Shown: positions 44,621-52,516, counted from the stretch's first letter. The stretch: DNA of 64,000 bases from SIG307 sp964545045 (GCA_964545045.1 CAZJEN010000001.1:1-64000); one strand, 5' to 3'. The notes: generated by a model not told the origin, from the sequence alone. Made by a program: numbers and translations.

Positions 44621-44648
44621 GTAAGGTTTCATTGTTATTTCCTGTCTT
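44621..44648 (+). promoter_or_regulatory. Putative ECF-type autoregulated promoter, copy 1
   Basis: GTAAGG (44621-44626), 16 bases, then GTCTTA (44643-44648). This resembles ECF promoters with a TGTAAC-like -35 and a CGTCT-like -10. The same spacing and the following TAGGGTGAAGGG sequence recur in front of the second sigma operon at 46262-46302. Confidence 0.55.
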
Positions 44649-44690
44649 ATAGGGTGAAGGGACCTTTAGAACAGAAAAAGGAGGGATTGC

Positions 44691-45254
44691 ATGGAGGATT
44701 CTCAGATTATAGAGCTTTATTTTAAACGGAAGGAAGAAGCGATTCACGAAACCGACAGCAAGTACGGGGCGTATTGTTTTTCCGTTGCGGAGAATATTTT
44801 ACATAATACGGAGGATTCGGAGGAATGTGTGAGCGATACCTGGCTTGCTGCATGGAATGCAATTCCGCCGCAAAGCCCAACGGTGCTTCGTATGTTTCTT
44901 GCGAAAATCACCCGGAATCTTTCTTTTAACCGCTTCCATGCTCGGAGTGCTGAGAAGCGTGGGGGAGGAGAGATACATCTTGTTTTGGAGGAATTGGCGG
45001 AATGTATTGCAAATGAGTCAGATACGGAAGATGAATACATTGCTAAGGAACTGGAACAGAGCATACGGCTCTTTGTACAGAACTTGCCGGAACGGGAAGG
45101 GAATGTGTTTGTACGCCGGTATTTCTTCACGGAACCGGTATCTGTGATTGCAAAGAGGTATTGTCTGACCGAGAATAATGTGATGGTTACTTTAAGCAGA
45201 ACCCGCAAGAAGCTGAAAGCACATCTGAGTAAGGAGGGATATTTCAGTGAATAG
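44691..45254 (+). CDS. ECF-type RNA polymerase sigma factor
   Basis: This 187-residue sigma-70-family factor has region 2 at about 20-85 (HNTEDSEECVSDTWLAAWNA, FLAKITRNLSFNRFHARSA) and region 4 at about 125-180 (LPEREGNVFVRRYFFTEPVS, ENNVMVTLSRTRKKLKAHL). It is of the Lachnospiraceae type that begins MEDSQIIELYFKRKEEAI and is paired with a DUF4179 protein. The downstream gene overlaps it by eight bases, the usual arrangement for a sigma factor and its membrane anti-sigma. Autoregulation from the ECF-like promoter at 44621 is likely. Confidence 0.92.
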   Translation: MEDSQIIELYFKRKEEAIHETDSKYGAYCFSVAENILHNTEDSEECVSDTWLAAWNAIPPQSPTVLRMFLAKITRNLSFNRFHARSAEKRGGGEIHLVLEELAECIANESDTEDEYIAKELEQSIRLFVQNLPEREGNVFVRRYFFTEPVSVIAKRYCLTENNVMVTLSRTRKKLKAHLSKEGYFSE

Positions 45255-46251
45255 AGAAGATTTGTACAAAGGCTTTATTGGAGTGGATGAGGATATTTTG
45301 GAGAGGAGTGAAGTTGCCACTTCGAAACATATCTCCCTACGTCGGCGTTTTCCGATTTCGCTGGTGGCGGCTTTGTTGGCATTGCTTTTGACGGGAGCCT
45401 GTGCCGTTGCGGTTATATATGGTGACAGTATACAAAACTGGTTCGTTCACTATTTTGGATTAATAACCGGTCAAGAAATGAGTGAGGGGCAAAAAGCACT
45501 GCTTGACCATCTGAGCCAGGAGATAGGCCAGAGTAAAACGGTTGGTGAGACTATCGTTACGGTGGATTCGGCAACGGTGGGCGATGATAATTTTTATTTG
45601 TTGGTGCGTGTAGAAGGTGTGGAGTTTTCTAAGCGGCATCACTATAGCTTTGACGAGGTTCGGTTGGAGGTTTCACCCGATCCGATGGATGGTGTCGGTG
45701 GTTTGGGAAGCTTTGGAATTCAGTTTCACGGCCTGGACGGAGACGGTGCGGCACTGTTGCTTATGGATTTTAATTATGCGACAGAGGAAGTATTTGCATT
45801 GGATACGGCACATTTAGAAGTGCATCTTGTATTGGAAGATTTGATGCGTTGGGCAAATACAGACCGTCAGAAGATGATTACGGAAGGGGTCTGGGAGTTT
45901 TCATTTATGATTGACCGAAGTCAGCCTCCGGAGTCAGTAACGTTGCCGGATACGGAGGTAATGCTCATGAATTTGCATACGAGGGAAGAGATGTCTGCTT
46001 TGTTCACCGATATCGAATTAACCAATACCGGACTTCGTTTTCGATACGACTATGGGAAAGGGACATTGGCAATTGTAAGTCAATTGGAGGTTGTTCTGGA
46101 GAACGGAGCAACCATTGGGGATAATGGAGGTAGTGGTGTTCCTATGGAGGATGGGACGACACTCAACTGTTCTTATCAGTGGCGTGTTCCGATTAATTTG
46201 GATGAGGTGAAAGCAGTACGAATCGGGGAAACGGAAATTTGGGTTAGATAA
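45247..46251 (+). CDS. DUF4179-type membrane protein, probable anti-sigma factor
   Basis: This 334-residue protein has an N-terminal cytoplasmic segment of about 35 residues (MNREDLYKGFIGVDEDILER), one membrane helix (about 37-57, ISLVAALLALLLTGACAVAV) and an extracytoplasmic beta-rich DUF4179 domain (YLLVRVEGVEF, GIQFHGLDGDG). It overlaps the sigma gene, implying translational coupling and a role in holding the sigma factor at the membrane until a signal arrives. The signal is unknown. Confidence 0.82.
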   Translation: MNREDLYKGFIGVDEDILERSEVATSKHISLRRRFPISLVAALLALLLTGACAVAVIYGDSIQNWFVHYFGLITGQEMSEGQKALLDHLSQEIGQSKTVGETIVTVDSATVGDDNFYLLVRVEGVEFSKRHHYSFDEVRLEVSPDPMDGVGGLGSFGIQFHGLDGDGAALLLMDFNYATEEVFALDTAHLEVHLVLEDLMRWANTDRQKMITEGVWEFSFMIDRSQPPESVTLPDTEVMLMNLHTREEMSALFTDIELTNTGLRFRYDYGKGTLAIVSQLEVVLENGATIGDNGGSGVPMEDGTTLNCSYQWRVPINLDEVKAVRIGETEIWVR

Positions 46252-46261
46252 TAAAAACTGT

Positions 46262-46289
46262 GTTACGCAACGGTATTTTTGGGGTCTAT
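46262..46289 (+). promoter_or_regulatory. Putative ECF-type promoter, copy 2
   Basis: GTTACG (46262-46267), 16 bases, then GTCTAT (46284-46289), followed by TAGGGTGAAGGG. It matches the element at 44621-44648 in boxes, spacing and downstream bases, and stands before the broken sigma gene. Confidence 0.55.
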
Positions 46290-46330
46290 TAGGGTGAAGG
46301 GCCTTAACAGACAAAGGAAGGAGAGAGAAG

Positions 46331-46808
46331 ATGGACGATAGGCAGATAATTCAATTGTACAATGAGCGCTCAGAAGCTGCCGTATCGGAAACTGCGGACA
46401 AGTATGGGAAGTATTGCTATCCCGCCGCAGTGTCCGGTCAACTTGCCGGCGTTTCTTGGAAAAATCACGCGCAACCTCGCCTTGAACCGCTATCGGTATT
46501 ATGTCAGAGAAAAGCGGGGCTGCGGTCAGATACCTCTTGTGCTGGACGAACTGCAGGAATGTGTTCCGACGGTAAACAGTACGGAACAGGCAGTAGAAGA
46601 AAAACACCTGGTGGAGGTATTAAACCGCTTTACCCGTGAATTACCGGTGGAAAAGAGAATGATGTTTGTAAGACGGTACTGGTATTTGAGCTCAATCGGA
46701 GAGATTGCGGAAGATTTTGAAATCAGCGAGGGTAAGGTGAAAATGACGTTACTTCGTATCCGAAATAAATTGAAGCAGACTCTTGAGAAGGAAGGTATCG
46801 TATTATGA
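46331..46808 (+). pseudogene. ECF sigma factor gene broken by an internal deletion and frameshift
   Basis: The first 30 codons (MDDRQIIQLYNERSEAAVSE then TADKYGKYCY) match the start of the intact sigma at 44691. The frame then changes near 46420, and the other frame continues from IPPQCPVNLPAFLGKITRNL to the normal C-terminus LKQTLEKEGIVL. By comparison with the intact paralogue, about 27 codons of region 2 (the segment after YCF, ending LAAWNA) are missing and the reading frame is lost. Region 4 (FVRRYWYLSSIGEIAEDFEI) is intact. A sequencing deletion is possible. The downstream anti-sigma gene remains intact and overlaps its stop codon. Confidence 0.8.
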
Positions 46809-47752
46809 AAAGTGAAAGATTATTGGATGCGCTCGGAAAGATGGATGAGGACCTGATTGCGGAAGCGGCACCGGGAAGGAAACTGCCAAAGAAAGCAAAG
46901 ACCACAGCATGGGTGAAATGGGGTGCGGTTGCGGCCTGCCTCTGTCTGGTTGCAGTAGGCGGAATATGGAAACTAACGACGCTTCCTACAAAGGGAGAAC
47001 CATTATCAGGGAATCTAATTTCGGAGGAAGGGATTACGATTCCTCCGATGGAGGTAACGCTTTCTAAGGATGCGGCCGCTATGGCGGATATGATAGGGTT
47101 CTTTATTTATGAAGGGCGTTGCTATGTGTATTATGAGAATTTTTCTGAAGCGGAAGAAATTGTGGGAGAGCATTTGGGAACCGTAACCGGGATGATAGAC
47201 GAGTGGACGCCGGGGGAAGGCTATGTGGACTTTGCCGGCAGTATCTGTGGCGATTTTTATTCCGTGAAGGGGTATGATCCGGAGTTTATGCTTTGCATGA
47301 AGGTGGGAAACGGTGATATCACCACGTACATTTGCAACAACGGGATTACCGTAAAATACGGGAAAGAGCTGTATGAGGACCGGTTGCATCTGTCGGAAAA
47401 CATTGCGGGCGTACAATACGAAAGCAGGGAGTCCTGGTTTTACAGTAAGGAAGAACTGTACGAACTGGATAAGGAGGAAGACTGTATCCGGGATTTTATC
47501 GAGAAACTGGCTGAGGAAGAGTTTCTTCTTTGTCGGGAGATAGAGGCGCAGGAAGACTGGCAGCATATGGTGGATTCGGAAATATATCACCTGTATTTTA
47601 ACGGAAAGGACGGGACCAGGGTACATCTCAGACTTCATGAGAACGGGTATGTCAGATTCCAGGGCTTATGGGATTTGTGTGTGAAAATACCGGAAGAATC
47701 TTATGCGAAGCTGTTGACTGCGTTTGCGCAGAACGAAGAAGCTTCCGAATAG
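46805..47752 (+). CDS. Membrane protein, probable anti-sigma partner of the broken sigma
   Basis: This 315-residue protein has a 35-residue cytoplasmic N-terminus (MKSERLLDALGKMDEDLIAE), one membrane helix (about 36-55, WGAVAACLCLVAVGGIW) and an extracytoplasmic domain with DMIGFFIYEGRCYVYYENF and GYVDFAGSICGDFYSVKG. The N-terminal layout is that of ECF anti-sigma proteins with the LLDAxGxxDEDLI-type motif. The ATG overlaps the TGA of the sigma gene, a coupled pair whose first member is now defective. If the sigma gene is truly dead this gene may be poorly translated. Confidence 0.75.
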   Translation: MKSERLLDALGKMDEDLIAEAAPGRKLPKKAKTTAWVKWGAVAACLCLVAVGGIWKLTTLPTKGEPLSGNLISEEGITIPPMEVTLSKDAAAMADMIGFFIYEGRCYVYYENFSEAEEIVGEHLGTVTGMIDEWTPGEGYVDFAGSICGDFYSVKGYDPEFMLCMKVGNGDITTYICNNGITVKYGKELYEDRLHLSENIAGVQYESRESWFYSKEELYELDKEEDCIRDFIEKLAEEEFLLCREIEAQEDWQHMVDSEIYHLYFNGKDGTRVHLRLHENGYVRFQGLWDLCVKIPEESYAKLLTAFAQNEEASE

Positions 47753-47817
47753 ACGTTACGTTGTACGGCGTTCATTTGGGGAGGAATCTATGGAATAAAA
47801 AACAGTGGAAGTATCAG

Positions 47818-47862
47818 CGGTTTCATGGTAAACTATGTTAAGGGTATCATGAAACCGTTTTT
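47818..47862 (+). terminator. Rho-independent terminator of the second sigma operon
   Basis: CGGTTTCATG and CATGAAACCG form a perfect 10-bp stem across a 20-base loop, followed by TTTTTG. Confidence 0.75.
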
Positions 47863-47879
47863 GATGGGAGGATGTGCGT

Positions 47880-48137
47880 ATGAAGAAAAAGATAATGACG
47901 GTCATTTGTCTGGTTTTGGTGGCTTTTGTTTTGCTGGTACCGATACCGTTACGTTATAAAGATGGGGGGACCGTAAAATATAGTGCTCTGCTTTATTCTG
48001 TGACGAATGTACATAGCATAGTTACACAGTATGTGGCGGAAGGGGAATATAAAGACGGGTATGAGGTGGGTACGATTGTAAGAGTGCTCGGATTTGAAGT
48101 GTACAACGATGTTCGGGAAGTGTATGAGGGGGAATAA
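47880..48137 (+). CDS. Small exported or membrane-anchored hypothetical protein
   Basis: This 85-residue protein has a basic MKKK start and a hydrophobic segment at 5-23 (IMTVICLVLVAFVLLVPI), then a beta-rich, charged remainder (RYKDGGTVKYSALLYSVTNV). Small proteins of this build are common near anti-sigma genes in Lachnospiraceae. The function is unknown. GGGAGG lies eight bases before the chosen ATG. Confidence 0.65.
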   Translation: MKKKIMTVICLVLVAFVLLVPIPLRYKDGGTVKYSALLYSVTNVHSIVTQYVAEGEYKDGYEVGTIVRVLGFEVYNDVREVYEGE

Positions 48138-48147
48138 GGAGGTAGTT

Positions 48148-48372
48148 ATGAATTGTCCGTATTGTGGGAAAGAAATGCGTTTAGGTCAGATTTGTGCAGA
48201 TAATATGCTTTTATGGACTCCGGATGGAGAGCGTGCAAGCGGAGGAACACGTTGGGCGAAGAGTCCTAACAGTATCGTTCTGGCAAAGTATTATTTATTG
48301 GCACAGGCATCGGTGGATGCGTATTATTGTGAGGAATGTAAGAAGATAGTGATAGATGTTGTAAATGAGTAG
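48148..48372 (+). CDS. Small zinc-ribbon protein (DUF6487-like)
   Basis: This 74-residue protein begins MNCPYCGKEMRLGQI and ends with YYCEECKKIVID, giving two CxxC pairs able to bind one zinc. The middle (LLWTPDGERASGG) matches PF20097-type small proteins of Firmicutes. The function is unknown. The ATG lies ten bases after the previous stop and behind AAGGAGG, so it is probably co-transcribed with the flanking genes. Confidence 0.75.
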   Translation: MNCPYCGKEMRLGQICADNMLLWTPDGERASGGTRWAKSPNSIVLAKYYLLAQASVDAYYCEECKKIVIDVVNE

Positions 48373-48381
48373 GGATGAGTT

Positions 48382-49248
48382 ATGAAGAAAAGGAGAAGAA
48401 TTACATTTGCTGTGGTGGCTGCCTTTTTGTCAGCCTTCGTTATTTGGACTGCTTGGGGCAACACAGCGCTGGAGTTAAACCGCTATACGGTTACGAGCAA
48501 TCGTTTGCCGGAAGGTTTTGACGGTTATCGGATTGCCCATGTATCCGATTTGCATAACACAGAGATGGGGAAAGAGAACGAAAAGCTGCTTACTATGTTG
48601 CGTGAGACAGCGCCGGATATGATTGCGATTACCGGAGACCTTATTGATAGCCGCAGGACGGATATTGAGGTTGCCCTGCAGTTTACGGCGGCTGCCATGG
48701 AGATTGCACCCTGCTATTTTGTAGCAGGGAATCATGAAGCCCGGATATCTGAGTTTGACGAGTTGAAAGAAAGACTGACGGAACAGGGCGTAATCGTTTT
48801 GGAAGATAAGTGCATTGAATTGGAACGGTCCGGAGAAAAGATTGTTTTTATTGGTGTGAATGATCCGAGTTTTCAAACGGATTATTTGTTTGGCAATTCC
48901 GAAACTGTGATGAGAGACAAATTATCGGAGATTTCGGATGCCAGAGAAGCGTTCACGATTCTGCTGTCTCACAGACCGGAACTGTTTGAAATCTATGCAG
49001 ACAACAGCATAGATTTAGTTCTCTGCGGCCATGCACACGGAGGTCAGTTCAGACTTCCTTTTGTGGGCGGCTTTGTGGCGCCCAATCAGGGATTGTTCCC
49101 GAAATACGATGCGGGGCTGTTTACGGAAGGAATTACAACGATGATTGTAAGCAGAGGTATCGGAAACAGTGCCTTTCCGTTTCGGTTTAACAATCGACCG
49201 GAAGTGATTTTGGTAGAATTGAAAAGTGAAGGAAATGAGATAAGATAA
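48382..49248 (+). CDS. Membrane-anchored metallophosphoesterase, YkuE/YaeI type
   Basis: This 288-residue protein has an N-terminal membrane helix or signal (about 7-27) and a calcineurin-like domain. Metal ligands are in HVSDLHNTEMG, ITGDLIDSR, VAGNHEARI, LLSHRPELF and CGHAHGGQFRLPF. The PNQGLFPKYDAGLF segment is typical of the YkuE/YaeI branch, members of which cleave phosphoester bonds of lipids such as UDP-diacylglucosamine or are exported by Tat. There is no twin-arginine motif here (KKRRRITF is basic but without the usual pattern). The substrate is unknown. Confidence 0.9.
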   Translation: MKKRRRITFAVVAAFLSAFVIWTAWGNTALELNRYTVTSNRLPEGFDGYRIAHVSDLHNTEMGKENEKLLTMLRETAPDMIAITGDLIDSRRTDIEVALQFTAAAMEIAPCYFVAGNHEARISEFDELKERLTEQGVIVLEDKCIELERSGEKIVFIGVNDPSFQTDYLFGNSETVMRDKLSEISDAREAFTILLSHRPELFEIYADNSIDLVLCGHAHGGQFRLPFVGGFVAPNQGLFPKYDAGLFTEGITTMIVSRGIGNSAFPFRFNNRPEVILVELKSEGNEIR

Positions 49249-49269
49249 TTGGGATTTACGGAGGTGGCT

Positions 49270-49749
49270 ATGAAAGACGAAGAGAAAGAGTTAGAGAAAG
49301 CCTTAAAGATTGTAACAGAAAAAGTGTTAGAGCAATTATCTACGGTGCAATTAGGTGACTTGTCAGGAGGAATAACCGACAATGAGGCATCGGCTTGCGA
49401 AAAAGAAATATATCCGATTTATTTTGACAGAACGGAAACGGATAATTCAAAGTGGTTGGAATTGCTGAAGGAAGCCTTAAAGACCGCAAAGACCTTTGAA
49501 ATTCATTGCTGGAACGGAGAGGAAGAATTGATTGCGGTGGCTTTGCGGTACGGAAAACTGAAAGAAAGTGACTGGACCTATGGGAAGATGGTTACCGGAG
49601 AGGTGACGCTGGATTTTGCCGATATGCTTCTTACGATGCCGAAGCCGCAAGACACCGAGATAGAGAATAAAATGACTCCGTTCTTTAATGTGTTCCTGGA
49701 CAGTGGATTCCAGAGCAGTCATTACGGAACAGAGGTAGTTATATATTGA
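49270..49749 (+). CDS. Hypothetical cytoplasmic protein
   Basis: This 159-residue protein has an acidic helical N-terminus (MKDEEKELEKALKIVTEKVL) and a mixed alpha/beta remainder (FEIHCWNGEEELIAVALRYG). It has no signal or membrane segment and no recognised family. It resembles in style small orphan or immunity-like proteins of Lachnospiraceae genomes. GGAGGTGGCT precedes the ATG; a TTG seven codons earlier is in frame. Confidence 0.6.
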   Translation: MKDEEKELEKALKIVTEKVLEQLSTVQLGDLSGGITDNEASACEKEIYPIYFDRTETDNSKWLELLKEALKTAKTFEIHCWNGEEELIAVALRYGKLKESDWTYGKMVTGEVTLDFADMLLTMPKPQDTEIENKMTPFFNVFLDSGFQSSHYGTEVVIY

Positions 49750-49793
49750 GGAATGTTTGTACTTTGTAGGAGAATAATGAAGGAGGATACAGA

Positions 49794-50048
49794 ATGAAAA
49801 AAGCAGTATCTATTATTTCCATTGTTGTCGGAGGACTGGTTTTATTAAGTGTGATAGCACCGATGATTATCGGAGAGGTGTTGGCAAATCAGGTGTCCGA
49901 TTCCGTAGGCATTATCGGTGGTGCGGACGGCCCGACTGCGGTTTTTGTTGTGGGAACCTTGGGAGCAGGAAGTTTGATTGTTGAAAGTGCGATAGGAGTT
50001 CTTCTGGTTGCGGTTGGAATATGGGGACTGCATAAGTGTAAGAAGTAG
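49794..50048 (+). CDS. Two-helix small membrane protein with a decarboxylase beta-subunit signature
   Basis: This 84-residue protein has two hydrophobic helices, at about 4-27 and 50-76. Between them is SVGIIGGADGPTAVFVVGTL, which is the conserved loop of sodium-translocating carboxylic acid decarboxylase beta subunits (OadB/GcdB family). In the full-length subunits this loop lies in the ion-translocation region of a protein of over 370 residues with about nine helices. Here only the signature and two helices remain, in an intact gene with AAGGAGGATAC before the ATG. It may be a stand-alone small protein family rather than a fragment. Confidence 0.75.
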   Translation: MKKAVSIISIVVGGLVLLSVIAPMIIGEVLANQVSDSVGIIGGADGPTAVFVVGTLGAGSLIVESAIGVLLVAVGIWGLHKCKK

Positions 50049-50078
50049 GAATGTAAGCAACAAAAGATAAAAATTTTT

Positions 50079-50107
50079 TCCTCCGCACATCGCGGGGGAG
50101 TTTTTTT
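50079..50107 (+). terminator. Terminator hairpin, left copy flanking the KilA-N module
   Basis: CCTCCGC and GCGGGGGAG pair around ACATC, followed by seven T residues. The sequence CCGCACATCGCGGGGGAG is almost repeated at 51260-51277 on the other side of the two-gene module. Confidence 0.8.
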
Positions 50108-50142
50108 GTGAATGAAAAACATCACAAAATAAAAACCACGCA

Positions 50143-50179
50143 TTGCGTAATCTGCTTGATTATGATATAATGGTATCAT
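50143..50179 (+). promoter_or_regulatory. Promoter and dyad operator of the XRE/KilA-N pair
   Basis: TTGCGT (50143-50148), 17 bases, then TATAAT (50166-50171). A perfect ATGATA-N6-TATCAT dyad (50162-50179) covers the -10 element, an expected site for autorepression by the small XRE protein encoded first. Confidence 0.6.
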
Positions 50180-50202
50180 AAACCACGGAAAGGTGTTTTC
50201 TA

Positions 50203-50445
50203 ATGGATATAGCAAAAAGGGTAAAAGAATTACGTGAAAGTACAGGTATGAATCGGATTGAGTTTTCAAACCATACCGGAATTCCGGTTCGGACATTAGA
50301 GGATTGGGAAGCTGCAAGACGTACTCCACCGGAATATATTCCGAGGTTGATTTCATATCAACTTAAGTATGAGGAAATGTTGAGAGAGAGGGAGAAGATA
50401 GATGAAAAGAATAATCAGAGAGACGATTCATGCGAACGGAATTGA
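50203..50445 (+). CDS. Small XRE-type helix-turn-helix protein
   Basis: This 80-residue protein has one HTH domain covering residues 3-55 (IAKRVKELRESTGMNRIEFS, TGIPVRTLEDWEAARRTPPE), followed by a charged helix. In many genomes such proteins regulate the gene behind them. Here the next gene (KilA-N) begins 44 bases before this stop, an unusually long overlap that points to coupled expression. The gene is richer in A and T than its neighbours. Confidence 0.82.
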   Translation: MDIAKRVKELRESTGMNRIEFSNHTGIPVRTLEDWEAARRTPPEYIPRLISYQLKYEEMLREREKIDEKNNQRDDSCERN

Positions 50446-51247
50446 TATTGGGGTTTATACAAATGATTTGAAGAATGATTATATTTCTATAACGGATATT
50501 GCAAAGAAAAGAGAAGGTGAATATCCGGGATATGTAATTCAAAATTGGATGAGAAATAAAAATGTGGTAGCGTTTCTGGGATTATGGGAAATCATACATA
50601 ATCCGAATTTTAATTGCCTCGAATTCGAGGCAATTAAAAACGAAGCCGGAAGTAATGGGTTTGTGTTAACGCCCAAAAGATGGATTGAGGCAACAAACGC
50701 TATAGGGATTGTGACAAAGGGAGGAAGATATGCGGCAACCTACGCACATAAAGATATTGCTTTTGAGTTTGCTTCATGGATATCTCCGGAATTTAAATTA
50801 TATATAATTGAAGATTATCAAAGATTAAAAGAAGGCGAGAATGCAAGACTCTCGCTGAATTGGAATCTAAATCGAGAGATATCAAAGTTAAATTACAGAG
50901 TACATACGGATGCAATTAAGTATAACTTAATTCCGACTGAATTAACACCTTTGCAGATTTCATGTACATATGCAAGCGAAGCGGATTTGTTAAATGTAGT
51001 GTTGTTTGGAAAAACTGCAAAACAGTGGCGAGATGAAAACCCGAATGATAAGGGAAACATTCGAGATTATGCAACGATATATCAATTACTTGTTTTAGCT
51101 AATATGGAAAGTTATAATGCTATTTTGATTAAACAAGGGAAGGTGCAGGAGGAAAGGATGTTGCTTTTACGTGAACTGGTTGTTCAACAATTAGCAACAC
51201 TTGATTCGTTGGATTTAAATAATCTTCCCGGTATAGAACAAAAATAA
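50402..51247 (+). CDS. KilA-N domain protein
   Basis: This 281-residue protein has a KilA-N/APSES-like DNA-binding domain in the first 130 residues (DYISITDIAKKREGEYPGYV, RWIEATNAIGIVTKGGRYAA, KDIAFEFASWISPEFKLYII). A helical C-terminal part follows (LLNVVLFGKTAKQWRDENPN, YQLLVLANMESYNAILIKQG). KilA-N proteins are best known from phages and large DNA viruses, but chromosomal copies of this build are common in gut Firmicutes and Bacteroidetes and have no settled role. It overlaps the upstream XRE gene and is flanked by matching terminator hairpins. The composition is AT-rich, consistent with transfer. Confidence 0.85.
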   Translation: MKRIIRETIHANGIDIGVYTNDLKNDYISITDIAKKREGEYPGYVIQNWMRNKNVVAFLGLWEIIHNPNFNCLEFEAIKNEAGSNGFVLTPKRWIEATNAIGIVTKGGRYAATYAHKDIAFEFASWISPEFKLYIIEDYQRLKEGENARLSLNWNLNREISKLNYRVHTDAIKYNLIPTELTPLQISCTYASEADLLNVVLFGKTAKQWRDENPNDKGNIRDYATIYQLLVLANMESYNAILIKQGKVQEERMLLLRELVVQQLATLDSLDLNNLPGIEQK

Positions 51248-51256
51248 TTTTCTTTT

Positions 51257-51282
51257 CCCCCGCACATTGCGGGGGAGTTTTT
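51257..51282 (+). terminator. Terminator hairpin, right copy flanking the KilA-N module
   Basis: CCCCCGC and GCGGGGG form a perfect 7-bp stem around ACATT, followed by AGTTTTT. It matches the hairpin at 50079-50107 in all but a few bases. Confidence 0.85.
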
Positions 51283-51347
51283 CGTTAATCCCTATGAAAG
51301 GAAAAACGTCGACGAATTTTCCGATTGCAAAAGAAAGGAGGGGCTCC

Positions 51348-51815
51348 ATGGATTACGAGGCACAATACGATAAAATCTACCGCTATTGCTATTTTAAACT
51401 GCATAACCAGACTGTAGCGGAGGATGTGACCCAGGAGACTTTCCTACGCTTTTTGGAAAGCAGTACCTATAAGGAACGGGGCAAGGAGTTGAACTATCTG
51501 TATACCATCGCAAGAAATCTGTGCATTGACGAATCCCGCAAGCGGGTGTTAGAAGAACTTCCGGAGGAAATATTGGAGGAGGCTTCGAAGGATAGTCCGG
51601 AGGCGCGTGTGATTGAAAGCGTGGTTATGAAACAGGCCATGGAGGCGCTTACGATCGAGGAGAGGGAGCTGGTGCTACTTCGGTATGTCAATGAAGTACC
51701 GGTAAAGGTAATCTGTGAGCTGCGGGGATGTTCCAGATTTTCCCTCAATCGGCAGATGAAGCAGGTGTTAAAGAAACTGAGAGAAAATTTACAGGAGAAA
51801 GGAGTGGGCCTATGA
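51348..51815 (+). CDS. ECF-type sigma factor controlling an ABC exporter operon
   Basis: This 155-residue sigma-70-family factor has region 2 at about 5-70 (YRYCYFKLHNQTVAEDVTQE, LNYLYTIARNLCIDESRKR) and region 4 at about 95-150 (LTIEERELVLLRYVNEVPVK, RFSLNRQMKQVLKKLRENL). It starts at the ATG behind AAAGGAGGGGCTCC; the open frame extends 27 codons upstream but lacks a ribosome site. It is the first of four overlapping genes with a membrane protein, an ABC ATPase and a permease, so it probably controls this set. Confidence 0.9.
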   Translation: MDYEAQYDKIYRYCYFKLHNQTVAEDVTQETFLRFLESSTYKERGKELNYLYTIARNLCIDESRKRVLEELPEEILEEASKDSPEARVIESVVMKQAMEALTIEERELVLLRYVNEVPVKVICELRGCSRFSLNRQMKQVLKKLRENLQEKGVGL

Positions 51816-52516
51816 GAATCAGAAAACAGGAAAAAGAGATGCTAAAGCAAATGTTTGCGGAACCGGAGCCGAGGAGAAAAAGAGCCTTTTTGCGGTCTCT
51901 TCCGCGACAGGAAGTGAGGCTTTGGAACTTAGTGTTGTCCCAGGCAGCATATATCCGAAAGTGGGTCTGGGCAGTTTCCTTTCTGTTGTTCGGTTCGGTG
52001 GTTTTGCTTGCACAGTATATGGAGTTTGAGTGTATCTGGGTGCTGTCGGCGGTAATGCCGTTTGGGGCACTGCTTGTTATTCTTGAATTTGCCAGATCCA
52101 CCGCTTACGGGATGACGGAACTGGAAATGACCTCCCGGTTTTCCTTGCGGACGGTTTTCCTTGCCAGAATGAGTATGTTGGGAGCGGCACAGCTCTTAGG
52201 TCTGATCCCGGTGGCGATTGTATTAGGAATGCAACTTCTAAAAAGCGGTGTCTATATTCTGGTTCCGTATCTTTTGACGGCAGTGCTTGAGCTGATGGCG
52301 GTTCGGCGTCTACCGGGAAGAGAGGGGATGTTCGTTTGTGGCAGTATCAGTGCTTTTGTTTGCGCAATGTGTCCGATATCCCGTCTGTATGTACCTGAAC
52401 TGTACGGCGCAGATGGCTTCGGATGGTGGATACTGGCTGCGGTTGTTTTAGTGGCGGGACTGATGAAGGAATACGGAAAAACAATGAATCATTTGGAGGA
52501 ATTGACATGGAACTGA
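51812..52516 (+). CDS. Membrane protein of the ECF-ABC operon
   Basis: This 234-residue protein has a basic cytoplasmic N-terminus (MRIRKQEKEMLKQMFAEPEP) and about five to six membrane helices (WAVSFLLFGSVVLLAQ, WVLSAVMPFGALLVILEFA, IPVAIVLGMQLL and others). The FARSTAYGMTELEMTSRFSL loop before the third helix is conserved in proteins encoded between an ECF sigma and an ABC-2 exporter. It may act as the anti-sigma or as an additional transporter subunit. Its ATG overlaps the sigma stop, and its end overlaps the ABC gene. Confidence 0.75.
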   Translation: MRIRKQEKEMLKQMFAEPEPRRKRAFLRSLPRQEVRLWNLVLSQAAYIRKWVWAVSFLLFGSVVLLAQYMEFECIWVLSAVMPFGALLVILEFARSTAYGMTELEMTSRFSLRTVFLARMSMLGAAQLLGLIPVAIVLGMQLLKSGVYILVPYLLTAVLELMAVRRLPGREGMFVCGSISAFVCAMCPISRLYVPELYGADGFGWWILAAVVLVAGLMKEYGKTMNHLEELTWN

